Of a DNA stretch of 64,000 bases, positions 1-8,775 are shown one piece after another. Source of the DNA: an uncultured Lachnospiraceae bacterium (GTDB taxonomy: Bacteria > Bacillota > Clostridia > Lachnospirales > Lachnospiraceae); the NCBI GenBank assembly GCA_910585605.1, contig CAJUFL010000006.1, positions 44,081 through 108,080 on the forward strand, read 5' to 3'. Position numbers and translations under genes: made by a program. The stretch's first letter is position 1, and each line of letters starts with the position of its first letter. The notes beneath the pieces were generated by a model. The model was not told the DNA's origin, searched no databases, and saw nothing but the letters and a program-made list of their open reading frames with translations.

Positions 1-134
1 TCTTCACTGTCTTCATGATTCGAAAGGATATTATTAGCAATATATGTGCATAGTCTGCCATATTTTGAAGACGTTTCCTTAATAGCATCCTCGTCTCTCT
101 CCCAGTACAGATCTACAATTTTTTTATCATCCAC
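1..134 (-). CDS. sigma-70 family RNA polymerase sigma factor, N-terminal part
   Basis: Partial gene running off the left edge. The visible 44 codons start at a GTG preceded by a perfect AGGAGG nine bases upstream and read VDDKKIVDLYWERDEDAI and onward to a conserved-looking YGRLCTYIANNIL stretch. This matches the region 2 start of small sigma-70/ECF-like sigma factors common in Lachnospiraceae, which recruit RNA polymerase to alternative promoters. An upstream in-frame ATG exists at 155, but the Shine-Dalgarno lies between it and the GTG, so GTG is preferred. The regulon and any anti-sigma factor lie outside the window. Confidence 0.7.
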   Translation of the reverse strand, partial: MDDKKIVDLYWERDEDAIKETSSKYGRLCTYIANNILSNHEDSE

Positions 135-160
135 ATAAGTTTTCCTCCTTATCATAATCT

Positions 161-177
161 GTGAAAGCTGCTTTCAC
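161..177. promoter_or_regulatory. 17-bp palindrome upstream of the sigma factor gene
   Basis: GTGAAAGC-T-GCTTTCAC is a perfect 8-bp inverted repeat with a one-base centre, lying 10-25 bases upstream of the ribosome binding site of the sigma factor gene. Such a site could be an operator bound by a dimeric regulator or a short 5' UTR hairpin. I infer this only from symmetry and position. Confidence 0.4.
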
Positions 178-291
178 TATATAAGTACGGTTTTTTTCTC
201 ATGGGTTGTAAATTTTAAGAAAATATTTTTATTTGTTTTTATTTTTTTCAAGATATGTACAGAGCAAATATTTTCGAGGGAATCTTTTATA

Positions 292-2943
292 TTATTTCAG
301 CCTGTCCTGCAAATCATTCAGATATAATAAGGCCTTCATCGGTGTCATATTGGATAAGTCCAACGCCTTGATATCTGCTACCACACTGGATTCTTCTGCA
401 TTGCCAAATAAGGACAGCTGTCCACCATTATCCTTATTTCCTTTCTTACCTTTTCCTTTTGAAAGAGAGTCCTCCAAAATCTTCGGCATGATATCTGCTG
501 CCGCGGTCACAGTAATATCATGCTCAGCAAGTTCATCCGCAATTTCCCTGGCTCTTGCCAGCACCACCTCTGGAACACCTGCCAGCTTAGCTACCTGGAT
601 ACCATAACTCTTATCTGCACCGCCCTTTATAATCTTACGAAGGAATACGATATCCTCTCCCGACTCTTTCACGGAAATACAATAATTATTTACACTATCT
701 ATTTTTCCTTCTAACTCCGTCAGCTCATGATAATGAGTGGCAAATAAGGTTTTTGCTCCAAGTAAATCCTTTGAACTTATGTATTCCACCACTGCCCAGG
801 CAATGGAAAGTCCGTCATAAGTAGAGGTTCCCCTCCCGATTTCATCTAAGATCAATAAGCTGTCCTTCGTAGCATTGCGTAATATATTGGCAACCTCGCT
901 CATTTCCACCATAAAAGTACTCTGTCCCGAAGCCAGATCATCCGATGCTCCGACACGGGTAAATATCCGGTCTACAATACCGATATCAGCAGCAGCAGCC
1001 GGAACATAAGAACCAATCTGTGCCATTAACACGATTAACGCAACCTGCCGCATATAAGTAGATTTTCCGGCCATATTCGGTCCTGTAATGATGGATACCC
1101 GGTTTAATTCATTGTCCAATACAGTATCATTGGTGATAAAGGAATCATTATCCAGCACTTTTTCTACCACTGGATGCCGCCCCTCTTTAATCTCAATTCT
1201 CCCCTCTTCATTTATGACAGGTCGGACAAAATGATTCTTTTCCGCCACATAGGCAAGGGAAGCCAGAGCGTCTAAATCTGCAATGATCTTTGCCGATTTC
1301 TGCACCCGCTTTACTTCTTTTGCAAGCTTATCACGGAGCTCCACAAACAGGTCATACTCCAAACCATATAAGCGGTCTTCCGCCCCCAGTATCTTACCTG
1401 CGATATCCTCCAGTTCATCCGAAGAGTACCGTTCAGAATTGGCAAGGGTCTGTTTCCTGATAAAATGTTCCGGCACTAAATCCTTATAAGAATTGGTAAC
1501 ATCAAAATAATACCCGAATACTTTATTAAATTTAATCTTCAGATTCTTAATACCGGTAGCTTCCCGCTCTCTTGTCTCTAAATCAATCAGCCAGCTTTTT
1601 CCATCTGATTTGGCACTTTTTAGCATATCTACAGTTTCATTGTAGCCATCCCGAATCATCCCACCTTCTTTTACAAGGATAGGCGGTTCTTCTACAAGTG
1701 CGGCTTCAATCGCTTCAAACAGATCTGTAAGTTCATCCAGTTCCTGCTCATAGTCCTTTAGCAGTCCTTTATCAAATTCTTTTAAAATCGTTCTGACATG
1801 GGGTAAAATGGCAATAGAATTCTTAAAAGCTGTCAAATCTCTGGGATTCGCTGTTTTCAGAGTAATTCTTGTCATCAGACGTTCTAAATCATAGACGGCA
1901 CTCAGGTATTCCCTTAATTCATCTCTTGTGATCATGGAGTCATTCAATGCCTCTATGCCATCTAAACGATTTTCAATTATTTCCTTGCGGATACAGGGCT
2001 GTTCCACCATGGAACGCAGCGTTCTTGCACCCATGGCAGTTTTTGTCTTATCCAGCACCCATAAAAGTGAACCCCGTTTATTTTTATCCCGCATAGTTTC
2101 GCAAAGCTCCAGATTCCGTCTGGACGCACTGTCCAGCACTACAAAATCCTCAACATGATAGGTATTGATATGGTTGATATGATCAACTGCACCCTTTTGG
2201 GTATCTTTTAGATAGTACAGCAGACAGCCCACAGAACGAACTGCCCGGTCATAATCTTTTAATCCCAGCCCTTCCAGGTTCAACATATGAAACTGGTCTT
2301 TGATCAGCCGTTCATCCATATCATAATCATAGTACCAGTCCTCCATTACAGAAATCATGGTATGCTCCTTATCGTGCAGATTAGAAAGGCTCATACCCGT
2401 GCTTCCGTTTTCCTCCATAGGAACTGTCTCATTTACCAGAATTTCTACCGGTGAAAATTTGGAAATCTCATCCATGACCTTGGAAATGGATTCTACCTCT
2501 GTAGTTAAAAAATCACCTGTAGTAATATCTGCAAAAGAAATACCATATTTATCATCATAAAAAATACTCATCAGATAGTTATTTTTTGTTTCGTTAAGAC
2601 TTCCGGTACTCATATTGGTTCCAGGTGTAACAATCTTGACAACCTCGCGCTTCACCAGTCCTTTTGCCTGTTTGGGGTCTTCCACCTGTTCACAGATTGC
2701 CACCTTATAACCCTTTTCCACCAGACGATTCATATAATTTTCGTATGCATGAAACGGAATACCGCACATCGGGGCACGCTCTTCCATGCCGCAGTCCTTT
2801 CCCGTCAGTGTAATTTCCAATTCTCTTGATGCGGTAATGGCATCTTCAAAGAACATCTCATAAAAATCCCCTAGACGGTAAAATAAAATACAGTCTTTAT
2901 AATCTTCTTTTGTCTTGCAGTACATTTCCATCATTGGTGTCAT
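292..2943 (-). CDS. mutS: DNA mismatch repair protein MutS
   Basis: Full-length MutS (883 aa), the ATPase that recognises mismatches and small loops in DNA. The N-terminal mismatch-binding motif GDFYEMFFEDA is near residue 26, with the stacking Phe and Glu present. The Walker A GPNMAGKST is near 620 and the ABC-type Walker B/D-loop LLILDEIGRGTSTYDG near 695, followed by FATHYHEL. Start ATG has AGAGG nine bases upstream. It is the last gene of a miaB - membrane protein - mutS run. mutL, which often follows mutS in Firmicutes, is not downstream; a sigma factor gene begins instead. Confidence 0.98.
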   Translation of the reverse strand: MTPMMEMYCKTKEDYKDCILFYRLGDFYEMFFEDAITASRELEITLTGKDCGMEERAPMCGIPFHAYENYMNRLVEKGYKVAICEQVEDPKQAKGLVKREVVKIVTPGTNMSTGSLNETKNNYLMSIFYDDKYGISFADITTGDFLTTEVESISKVMDEISKFSPVEILVNETVPMEENGSTGMSLSNLHDKEHTMISVMEDWYYDYDMDERLIKDQFHMLNLEGLGLKDYDRAVRSVGCLLYYLKDTQKGAVDHINHINTYHVEDFVVLDSASRRNLELCETMRDKNKRGSLLWVLDKTKTAMGARTLRSMVEQPCIRKEIIENRLDGIEALNDSMITRDELREYLSAVYDLERLMTRITLKTANPRDLTAFKNSIAILPHVRTILKEFDKGLLKDYEQELDELTDLFEAIEAALVEEPPILVKEGGMIRDGYNETVDMLKSAKSDGKSWLIDLETREREATGIKNLKIKFNKVFGYYFDVTNSYKDLVPEHFIRKQTLANSERYSSDELEDIAGKILGAEDRLYGLEYDLFVELRDKLAKEVKRVQKSAKIIADLDALASLAYVAEKNHFVRPVINEEGRIEIKEGRHPVVEKVLDNDSFITNDTVLDNELNRVSIITGPNMAGKSTYMRQVALIVLMAQIGSYVPAAAADIGIVDRIFTRVGASDDLASGQSTFMVEMSEVANILRNATKDSLLILDEIGRGTSTYDGLSIAWAVVEYISSKDLLGAKTLFATHYHELTELEGKIDSVNNYCISVKESGEDIVFLRKIIKGGADKSYGIQVAKLAGVPEVVLARAREIADELAEHDITVTAAADIMPKILEDSLSKGKGKKGNKDNGGQLSLFGNAEESSVVADIKALDLSNMTPMKALLYLNDLQDRLK

Positions 2944-2957
2944 TTTTGTTTCCTCTT

Positions 2958-3545
2958 TTATTTTATAATATCTATTAATTTTAAGTGATGTTTCCTGGCA
3001 ATCACTAATACATCAAATATACCTTCCTGTGAAGTATTTATTGAGGTAATTGAACTGGTATCCGGCAACTCTCCCACAGCAAGTTCTTCCTTTACAAAGT
3101 CATAATAACAGACATATGTGTTCTTAACGGTTCGGAAACAGGGAATTGCTTTTACACGATACACCTCCGACCAAGGTGCCACTTTGAATAAGTCTTTCAA
3201 AACGAAAACGATAATAAAGGCAAGAACTACTAAGGAATCCAAAAAGTATGTTTTCAAATCTAATGCAGGATCACTGACAAAATTTTTCACAATACCCATG
3301 ATAAATACTATCAGATATATCGTAAATCCAATTATAATTATCCGCAGACTGTGCCATAAACGATCTTTCATCGTGATTTCTGTGTAACCTGCTGGCTCTT
3401 TCAATAAACGCTGTACCTCAACCGATAACTGCTGTGCATTGTTCAAAGCCTGTTTCCTGCTCAGTTCCTTTATCAGCCATAGTATAAGTAATGGAATGGA
3501 TATTACAACTATCAGCATTATTATCATTGGTAATAATCCCCACAT
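2958..3545 (-). CDS. membrane protein of unknown function
   Basis: About 195 aa. I chose the ATG giving MWGLLPMIIM because GGAGAAGG lies just upstream; a start 30 bases further out lacks a good site. One N-terminal transmembrane segment (about residues 3-25) precedes a basic amphipathic stretch, then two hydrophobic helices around residues 75-100 and 105-125. The soluble C-terminal half ends with LVIARKHHLKLIDIIK. No catalytic motif is seen. It sits between miaB and mutS with 14 bp to mutS, so it is probably cotranscribed. I do not recognise the family. Confidence 0.75.
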   Translation of the reverse strand: MWGLLPMIIMLIVVISIPLLILWLIKELSRKQALNNAQQLSVEVQRLLKEPAGYTEITMKDRLWHSLRIIIIGFTIYLIVFIMGIVKNFVSDPALDLKTYFLDSLVVLAFIIVFVLKDLFKVAPWSEVYRVKAIPCFRTVKNTYVCYYDFVKEELAVGELPDTSSITSINTSQEGIFDVLVIARKHHLKLIDIIK

Positions 3546-3620
3546 ATTGATTCCTTCTCCTATCTTGATCATCATTTTTATATCGTTATTTCATGTCGAA
3601 ATTGTGTAGTATGTTCTGCC

Positions 3621-5039
3621 TTATATAAGTGTTCCTATATAATAAAACCCTTTTGCTTCTGTAAGCTTCACATTCTGAAAAGTTCCAATCAAAGACGGAT
3701 CCCCAGGAAAATGTACCAGTAAATTATTAGAAAGGCGCCCTGTCAAAAGATTTTCATCCTGTTCATCCAGCCCTTCTACCAAAACCTCCATAATTTTACC
3801 CTGGTCCCTGCCGCAGGTTTCCTTTGCAATCTCCTGTACTTCCTTAAGCAAACAGTCAAAACGATCCTTGATTTCCTCTTCTGTTGCCTGAAATTCCATA
3901 TCTGCCGCCGGTGTTCCGGTACGTTTCGAATAAATGAAGGTAAATGCCGAATCAAAACGCACCTTTCTCACTACATCCAGAGTATCTTTAAAATCCTCCT
4001 CTGTTTCTGTGGGAAACCCTACGATAATATCCGTTGTCAGGGAAATATCCGGTATCACCGTTTTAATTTTATCCACTAGAGCAAGATAATCCTCCTTTGT
4101 ATAACGCCGATTCATATCCGAAAGTACTTTTGTGCTTCCTGACTGCATCGGTAAATGCAAATGTTTACAGATTTTTTTTGACTTTGCCATTACGGCAATC
4201 AGTTCATCCGATAGATCCTTTGGATGGGAGGTCATAAAACGAATCCTTTTTAAACCTTCTATTTGTTCTATCCGTTCCAGTAATTGGGAAAAGGTAATAG
4301 GATGCTCCAGATTTTTACCATAAGAATTGACATTCTGCCCCAATAACATTACCTCTGCCACACCATCTTTCACTAAAGCTTCAATTTCCTTTATAATGTC
4401 CTCTGGCTTTCTGGAACGCTCCCTTCCACGGACATAAGGAACGATACAATAACTGCAAAAATTATTGCAGCCAAACATGATATTGACCCCGCATTTAAAA
4501 TCGTATTTGCGGTCGCTGGGCAGATCCTCCACAATCTCGGAAGTGCCTTCCCATATATCAATGACCATGCCTTTTGTATTTAATTTATTCTCTATCAATT
4601 CTGCCAGCTTAAATACATTATGCGTACCGAAAATAATATCAACATGGCGGTAGCTTTGCTTAATTTTTTCCACCACAAGACTTTCCTGCATCATGCAGCC
4701 GCAAAGGGCAATCAGCATATCAGGATTCTTTTTCTTATATTTCTTTAACTGCCCTAATCTGCCATAAACACGTAAGTTCGCATTTTCACGAACGGTACAA
4801 GTATTCATAATGATAAAATCAGCGTCCTCACTGTCAGTTTTAACATATCCTATGGTTTCCAAAATCCCTTCCAGTTTCTCACTGTCTTTTGCGTTCATCT
4901 GACAGCCGAAACAAATACTGCAATAAGTAAGGGGCCGTCCTAATTCTCTGGATTTTTGGGTAAGTCGTACCTTTAACCTTTTCATGATTTCTCTTTGTCT
5001 TTGTGCCTCTAATTCGTTTATGTTTGTTTCGTTTCTCAT
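3621..5039 (-). CDS. miaB: tRNA-2-methylthio-N6-dimethylallyladenosine synthase MiaB
   Basis: Radical-SAM methylthiotransferase (472 aa) that adds a 2-methylthio group to i6A37 of tRNAs reading UNN codons. The N-terminal UPF0004 domain has the expected cysteines in CFGCQMNAKDSE, NTCTVREN and CGCMMQ. The radical-SAM CxxxCxxC appears as CSYCIVPYVRGRE near residue 196, and the C-terminus is a TRAM domain. It heads the operon: a sigma-A-type promoter lies 50-75 bp upstream, and the membrane protein and mutS follow. Confidence 0.97.
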   Translation of the reverse strand: MRNETNINELEAQRQREIMKRLKVRLTQKSRELGRPLTYCSICFGCQMNAKDSEKLEGILETIGYVKTDSEDADFIIMNTCTVRENANLRVYGRLGQLKKYKKKNPDMLIALCGCMMQESLVVEKIKQSYRHVDIIFGTHNVFKLAELIENKLNTKGMVIDIWEGTSEIVEDLPSDRKYDFKCGVNIMFGCNNFCSYCIVPYVRGRERSRKPEDIIKEIEALVKDGVAEVMLLGQNVNSYGKNLEHPITFSQLLERIEQIEGLKRIRFMTSHPKDLSDELIAVMAKSKKICKHLHLPMQSGSTKVLSDMNRRYTKEDYLALVDKIKTVIPDISLTTDIIVGFPTETEEDFKDTLDVVRKVRFDSAFTFIYSKRTGTPAADMEFQATEEEIKDRFDCLLKEVQEIAKETCGRDQGKIMEVLVEGLDEQDENLLTGRLSNNLLVHFPGDPSLIGTFQNVKLTEAKGFYYIGTLI

Positions 5040-5085
5040 TGTCTTAATCCTTTATATACACTTTTACTAATCTTAAGTCTTAACT

Positions 5086-5114
5086 ATTATAGTATTTACA
5101 TCTTGTTTTTACAA
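5086..5114 (-). promoter_or_regulatory. sigma-A promoter of miaB
   Basis: On the minus strand TTGTAA, 17 bp, TATAAT. The -10 lies about 46 bp before the miaB start, and the -35 overlaps the stop codon of the upstream acetyltransferase gene. Confidence 0.7.
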
Positions 5115-5639
5115 GTCCTTGTTATGACATTTTTCCACCGATGTTATTTCCATCTCTATACAATCCCACTGTTCTCCCATTATAGAATACGATTCCATTT
5201 CCATTGCCTGCACTTGGACAAAGCCAACAGATTGATAACAATAAATTGCCGGCAGATTATTTTCAAATACACCTAATGTTACTTTTTGCACCTTTAATAT
5301 TTCAAAGGCATATTTCAGAGCAAGAGATAACATTTCTTTTCCATAGCCTTTTCTACGTTTATTATCATCTACTATAACAAATCCAAAACGTAAAATCTGC
5401 TTATCCTCATCAGTAAAGCGCATGGTTAAATGCCCCACTATTCCGGTTTCATCAAAGGCAGTCATCTGATAAAGAATATCATCCTCCTTAAACTGATCGT
5501 AATACTGATTCATATCTTCCCCTGTAATTGGATAATGTTCATACCTGTCTGCACACCATTTGCGAAAGCTGATTTCATCCTTCATCCAGCTTACTATGTA
5601 TTTTGCATCACAGCTTTTATATGGTCTTAATCGTATCAT
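5109..5639 (-). CDS. GNAT family N-acetyltransferase
   Basis: About 176 aa. The ATG giving MIRLRPYKSCDAKYI is preferred because AGAGG lies eight bases upstream; the longer reading frame would start at a TTG with no site. Typical GNAT order: N-terminal strand LRPYKSCDAKYIVSWM, central GHLTMRF, acetyl-CoA pyrophosphate-binding motif RRKGYGKEMLSLALKYAF, and late NLPAIYCYQSVGFVQV. The family transfers acetyl from acetyl-CoA to amines; the substrate cannot be read from sequence. It is one of three acetyltransferase genes within 3.5 kb. Confidence 0.9.
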   Translation of the reverse strand: MIRLRPYKSCDAKYIVSWMKDEISFRKWCADRYEHYPITGEDMNQYYDQFKEDDILYQMTAFDETGIVGHLTMRFTDEDKQILRFGFVIVDDNKRRKGYGKEMLSLALKYAFEILKVQKVTLGVFENNLPAIYCYQSVGFVQVQAMEMESYSIMGEQWDCIEMEITSVEKCHNKDL

Positions 5640-5755
5640 GATTTTTCCTCTATTTCTTTCCAAAATTTTAATGTAACTCTTTCAAAAGAAGCATACTCAA
5701 ATTTTCCTTTTGATGTTATTTTCCTGACAAAATCGGTTTTCTCTTTCCTTATACG
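5636..5755 (-). pseudogene. possible C-terminal coding remnant
   Basis: A 39-codon open stretch without a plausible start codon. It ends FWKEIEEKS and its stop overlaps the acetyltransferase ATG as ATGA, the arrangement expected of a translationally coupled upstream gene. Composition looks protein-like (KGKFEYASFERVTLKFW), but I cannot name a family. It could be the tail of a deleted gene or chance. Confidence 0.25.
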
Positions 5756-5988
5756 TCACACAAGTGATATGATAGAATTCAATCGTATGAAAATCTAGAT
5801 TTCATCGGTATATATTTATCAGCAGAATCCTCAAATACACTGGTTCTAAATCCAGTATTTTTGTCTATATATTATAACACAAAACATATGGGATATGGTA
5901 AACAGATTTAAATGCTTTGAAAAATTCAAAATTTCTCGTGTATTTCTTCAACTTTCCAGCTTTTTCGAGCTTTCCCGCCCATCAACAT
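5640..5988. other. 349-bp gap: remnant, hairpin and promoter-like site
   Basis: Besides the remnant at 5636-5755, the stretch holds an imperfect hairpin at 5832-5862 (AAATA/CTGG arms around TTCTAAAT). It also holds an extended -10 on the minus strand (TGTTATAAT, 5871-5878) that could drive the acetyltransferase gene. No intact gene is visible. Confidence 0.4.
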
Positions 5989-6384
5989 CTATGTAAGCAA
6001 GATATTATTGACAAAGAACCCTTTTTTTCCAGCAAAATAATGATACGAATCAATGCTAATCAAAGCATCAAACATTTCTTTATTGAAATGTAAATCTGTA
6101 GCATCTTCTTGCATAGGAATCAGTTTATCCTTCATATTCCAGTTTGCAAAACGTTTACGATTTTCCTCTTCTGAAATCCATAAATCATTTGCATATACCG
6201 TCGCTCCAGTTTCATTTGCTATAAACAGGCTGGTAACTCCCATACCACACCCCAAATCTAATACAAGATTATCTGATGTATAATGCAGTGGGTATTCTCC
6301 AAGTATTTCATCCAAAAGTCTTAAACAGTTTGGTCCCATCATAAAGGAACGCTCAAAATAATTTCTATAACTTTCACTTATCAT
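5989..6384 (-). pseudogene. truncated SAM-dependent methyltransferase
   Basis: 131 codons containing only the N-terminal half of a class I methyltransferase. Motif I is LVLDLGCGMGVTSLFIA, the acidic residue after strand 2 is in VYANDLW, and motif IV is ALISIDSYHYF. The frame stops right after the next helix, where relatives continue for roughly 100 more residues to complete the Rossmann fold and substrate lid. A GGAGG site precedes the ATG, 15 bp after the upstream gene. Binding of SAM may persist, but catalysis is unlikely. The sequence downstream gives no clear continuation in another frame. Confidence 0.7.
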
Positions 6385-6399
6385 TGTGTTTCCTCCTTC

Positions 6400-6953
6400 T
6401 TATTCTTCGTGAAGCGCTTCATAAAAAGAATAATCAACTAATCCGCTCATTCTATCTAAAGCTCCCTTTTCCAGTTCCTTTATCATTAAACAATCGGGAT
6501 GCGGCAACTTTACATTCGGTCCTGCCTCTATGCCAAATTTGTAGCTTGATTGAAACCCTCGATTGTTGTAATTACGAGGGTCACCCTCAACAAGAATCGC
6601 TTTAAATCCCAACCTTTTTGCCACTTCAAAACCATGTTCCAATATGTCCTTGGAAATATGTTGTCTTTGCAATTGTGTTTTTACAGCAACCGGTGTAAGC
6701 ATCAACAATTCACTTTCATACTTTCCCTCAATATGAAAGCACGAAAATATAGCATATCCAATAATCTCATCATTTTCATTGACCATGACAAGCTCCAACT
6801 CCGGCATATAATATTTTTTGCTCTGATTTCTTCCACTAATTGTCTTACAACTTTGCCCTCTTCCGGACTATCATATTCCGCAAAAACCTCTTGCACCAAC
6901 TCCAGCGACAGAAGAAGATACTTATTCTCCATTGATTTTACAATTCGTTCCAT
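6400..6953 (-). pseudogene. GNAT family N-acetyltransferase, frameshifted
   Basis: Two overlapping frames make up one GNAT protein. The N-terminal frame starts at 6953 with GGAGG upstream and reads to VRQLVEEIRAKN; the second frame carries MPELELVMVNENDEIIGYAIF through the CoA-binding region RQHISKDILEHGFEVAKRLGF to EALHEE. Adding one A to the A6 run at 6814-6819 would join them as EEIRAKKYYMPELELV. This is either a real one-base deletion or a homopolymer sequencing error. The restored protein resembles the YhbS-like GNAT group of about 185 aa. Confidence 0.75.
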
Positions 6954-6990
6954 GTTTCATTAACCTCCATATTCTATTCCTCTGACTCTA

Positions 6991-7470
6991 TCACATCATC
7001 CGTATATTTTCTTTGCATATCGTGCCGCTTTTTCCGGTTTTCGCTTTCATAATTTTAGTTGTACTTTTCTTGCTGATATTACCTGCTGTAAATTCTGAAA
7101 GCTCATCCAGATTTTCGTCATAATATGCCAAGGAATTCTGATACATTTTTCCCCTTGCCAAATAGTCCTTTAGTCGTTTCATTACAACCAACACTCTTTC
7201 TACCCGCTCTAATTGATAAGGCGTTAAACAATCCCCCTTTCCAACTATCAATAAAACCTCTTTTATTTCAGTAATATTTTGTAACGGCGGTGTCCCCAGT
7301 TTTTCAATCAGGAACCTGGCATCTGTTGTATCCCTTAATTGTTTTTTCAATTCAGTTTCAGAAAAGTACAAAGTTGCTTCTCTAATTTTTTCTTTAGCAC
7401 AATCCGTAATAGCTAAATCAGCCCATATATCTTTTACTTTGTCAAATTCAATTTGTCTTTCAATGTTCAT
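6991..7470 (-). pseudogene. truncated MutS/MutS2-like protein, N-terminal part
   Basis: 159 codons beginning MNIERQIEFDKVKDIWADLA and containing LRDTTDARFLIEKLGTPPL, a pattern typical of the N-terminus and lever region of MutS2-related proteins in Clostridia. Relatives are several hundred residues long and end in an ABC-type ATPase with Walker A and B, all absent here. After residue 128 (DELSEF) the tail looks out of frame; other frames give more natural sequence such as KAARYAKKIYG. AAAGGA precedes the ATG. It leads a decaying trio with the frameshifted acetyltransferase and truncated methyltransferase. Confidence 0.6.
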
Positions 7471-7511
7471 TTTCTTTTCCTTTCACTCTAAACTGCAGCA
7501 TCGCCTTAACG

Positions 7512-7556
7512 CAAAAAGACCATAGATACCCTAAGTGCATTAAGATACTATGGTCA
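7512..7556 (-). terminator. intrinsic terminator-like hairpin
   Basis: On the minus strand GACCATAG pairs with CTATGGTC, extended by partial pairing of TATC with GGTA, and is followed by TTTTTG. It lies upstream of the MutS-like fragment and downstream of an apparent coding remnant, so it may have ended a lost gene. Confidence 0.5.
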
Positions 7557-7775
7557 TTAAATCTCTATATGATTATCCTATATAATTCAAAAAGACATAA
7601 AAATAGCATGACCATACAGCCACGCTAATATCATCTATGGAAATATATATACCACAATATTAAGCAATTGTAAGGCGAAAACGCTGACAACCTATGTGTC
7701 AACAAATGGGCAGACTCCTAGTACAATATTTATCAAATCATCCTCTGCCTTATTACAATCAATTCGCAAATGTGG

Positions 7776-7922
7776 TTACTTCACCTCAAGTGAAAATTCA
7801 AAATTTTGCTGTATTGATGTACCTGCTCTGTCTGGCAGTTGCGCCATAGTCTCTATCACATGGTTAATCATATGAAGCAGTCTGTTCATTGCATCTGCTT
7901 CTATCCTTATAAGGACTTGTAA
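7776..7922 (-). pseudogene. C-terminal coding remnant, family unknown
   Basis: An open stretch of about 48 codons ending TAA at 7776. It reads LIRIEADAMNRLLHMINHVI, then ETMAQLPDRAGTSIQQ and FEFSLEVK. It is helical and protein-like, but has no ribosome binding site at any internal ATG, and a stop closes the frame shortly upstream. I do not recognise the family. It is best explained as the tail of a deleted gene. Confidence 0.35.
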
Positions 7923-7945
7923 AAACAAAAAAATTTTTATATTAT
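7917..7945 (+). promoter_or_regulatory. sigma-A promoter of the RimJ/RimL-type acetyltransferase
   Basis: TTGTAA, 17 bp, TATTAT. The -10 is about 90 bp before the ATG at 8038. Its -35 lies inside an 18-base sequence, AAGGACTTGTAAAAACAA, that also occurs at the miaB promoter. Confidence 0.55.
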
Positions 7946-8037
7946 AAAAGATAAAACAGACACTGGACGGAGAACTCCATTAAATTCTTGTTTGTAAAAT
8001 ACTGACCAAGCTAATTATAATTTAGGAGGAATTAAAA

Positions 8038-8601
8038 ATGCTTACACATATTGGTACAAAAACAATAGAAACCGAAAGACTGATACTTCGCCGATTTGAA
8101 TATACTGACGCTGACGCTATGCTGAAACACTGGGTTGCCGACGAAAAAATACAGTCATTGTATTCCGAACCAACATATACCACTAAAGAAGCCACAAAGG
8201 AGTTACTTGACAAATATATTGGTTCTTATGAAAAAAATGATTATTATCGTTGGGCAATTATCGAAAAAATTTCAAATGAATGTATAGGACAGATTGCCTA
8301 TTTTCTTGTTGATAGTAAGAATCATTTCGCTGAAATCGAATACTGCATTGGTTCCGACTTTCAGTGCAAAGGTTTTGCAACCGAAGCTGCTAAGGCGATT
8401 ATATCATACGGATTTAACAGCATAAACCTTCATAAAGTACAGATTTGCACAAAGACTATTAACAAACCTTCAAAACGTGTTATTGAAAAGTGTGGATTTA
8501 CTTATGAAGGTACTTTACGGGATTTCTTTTTTATGGACGGAAAATATGTCGGCAGACTGTATTTTTCTATGTTACGAAGTGAGTTTGAATGCAATGCATA
8601 A
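8038..8601 (+). CDS. GNAT family N-acetyltransferase, RimJ/RimL type
   Basis: 187 aa, one of only two plus-strand genes in the window. It begins with the RimJ/RimL signature IETERLILRRFEYTDADAM, has the strand pair WAIIEKISNECIGQIAYF, the CoA-binding loop DFQCKGFATEAAKAII and the terminal NKPSKRVIEKCGFTYEGTLR. AGGAGG lies eight bases before the ATG. Such enzymes acetylate protein N-termini or small amines and antibiotics; the substrate is unknown. Its orientation against the surrounding genes and position in a patch of decayed genes suggest acquisition. Confidence 0.92.
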   Translation: MLTHIGTKTIETERLILRRFEYTDADAMLKHWVADEKIQSLYSEPTYTTKEATKELLDKYIGSYEKNDYYRWAIIEKISNECIGQIAYFLVDSKNHFAEIEYCIGSDFQCKGFATEAAKAIISYGFNSINLHKVQICTKTINKPSKRVIEKCGFTYEGTLRDFFFMDGKYVGRLYFSMLRSEFECNA

Positions 8602-8604
8602 ATT

Positions 8605-8718
8605 TCAGTGGTATGATTTTTCCATTTCACTCATATACATTTTTGCTGACAGTGTTCCTGTTCCAGTGTGCATTCCTTGTACATCTCGTTCTTCTAATTC
8701 ATTAAAATTGATTAACAT
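8605..8718 (-). pseudogene. N-terminal remnant of a cupin-domain protein
   Basis: 37 codons reading MLINFNELEERDVQGMHTGT and then LSAKMYMSEMEKSYH before a stop. This resembles the first strand region of small single-domain cupins (FNELEE... GxGxxxAKMFM), which go on to a metal-binding HxH barrel that is absent here. It lies tail-to-tail with the acetyltransferase gene and ends four bases from it, suggesting that the acetyltransferase insertion or a deletion removed the rest. Confidence 0.4.
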
Positions 8719-8775
8719 ATTCAATTCTCTAAAGTAATTTTTACATCTGCACAAACTATTTTCTGCCATTTAATG

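Larger units (their letters stand above)
7471..8037. other. 567-bp gap in the accessory patch
   Basis: Contains the minus-strand terminator at 7512-7556, the coding remnant at 7776-7922 and the promoter for the plus-strand acetyltransferase at 7917-7945. Between 7560 and 7775 all frames are broken by stops and I see nothing else. Confidence 0.5.

Noticed and set aside
8016..8021. TATAAT just before the RimJ/RimL-type acetyltransferase
   Set aside because: It is too close to the ATG; transcription would begin inside the ribosome binding site. The promoter at 7917-7945 is better placed.
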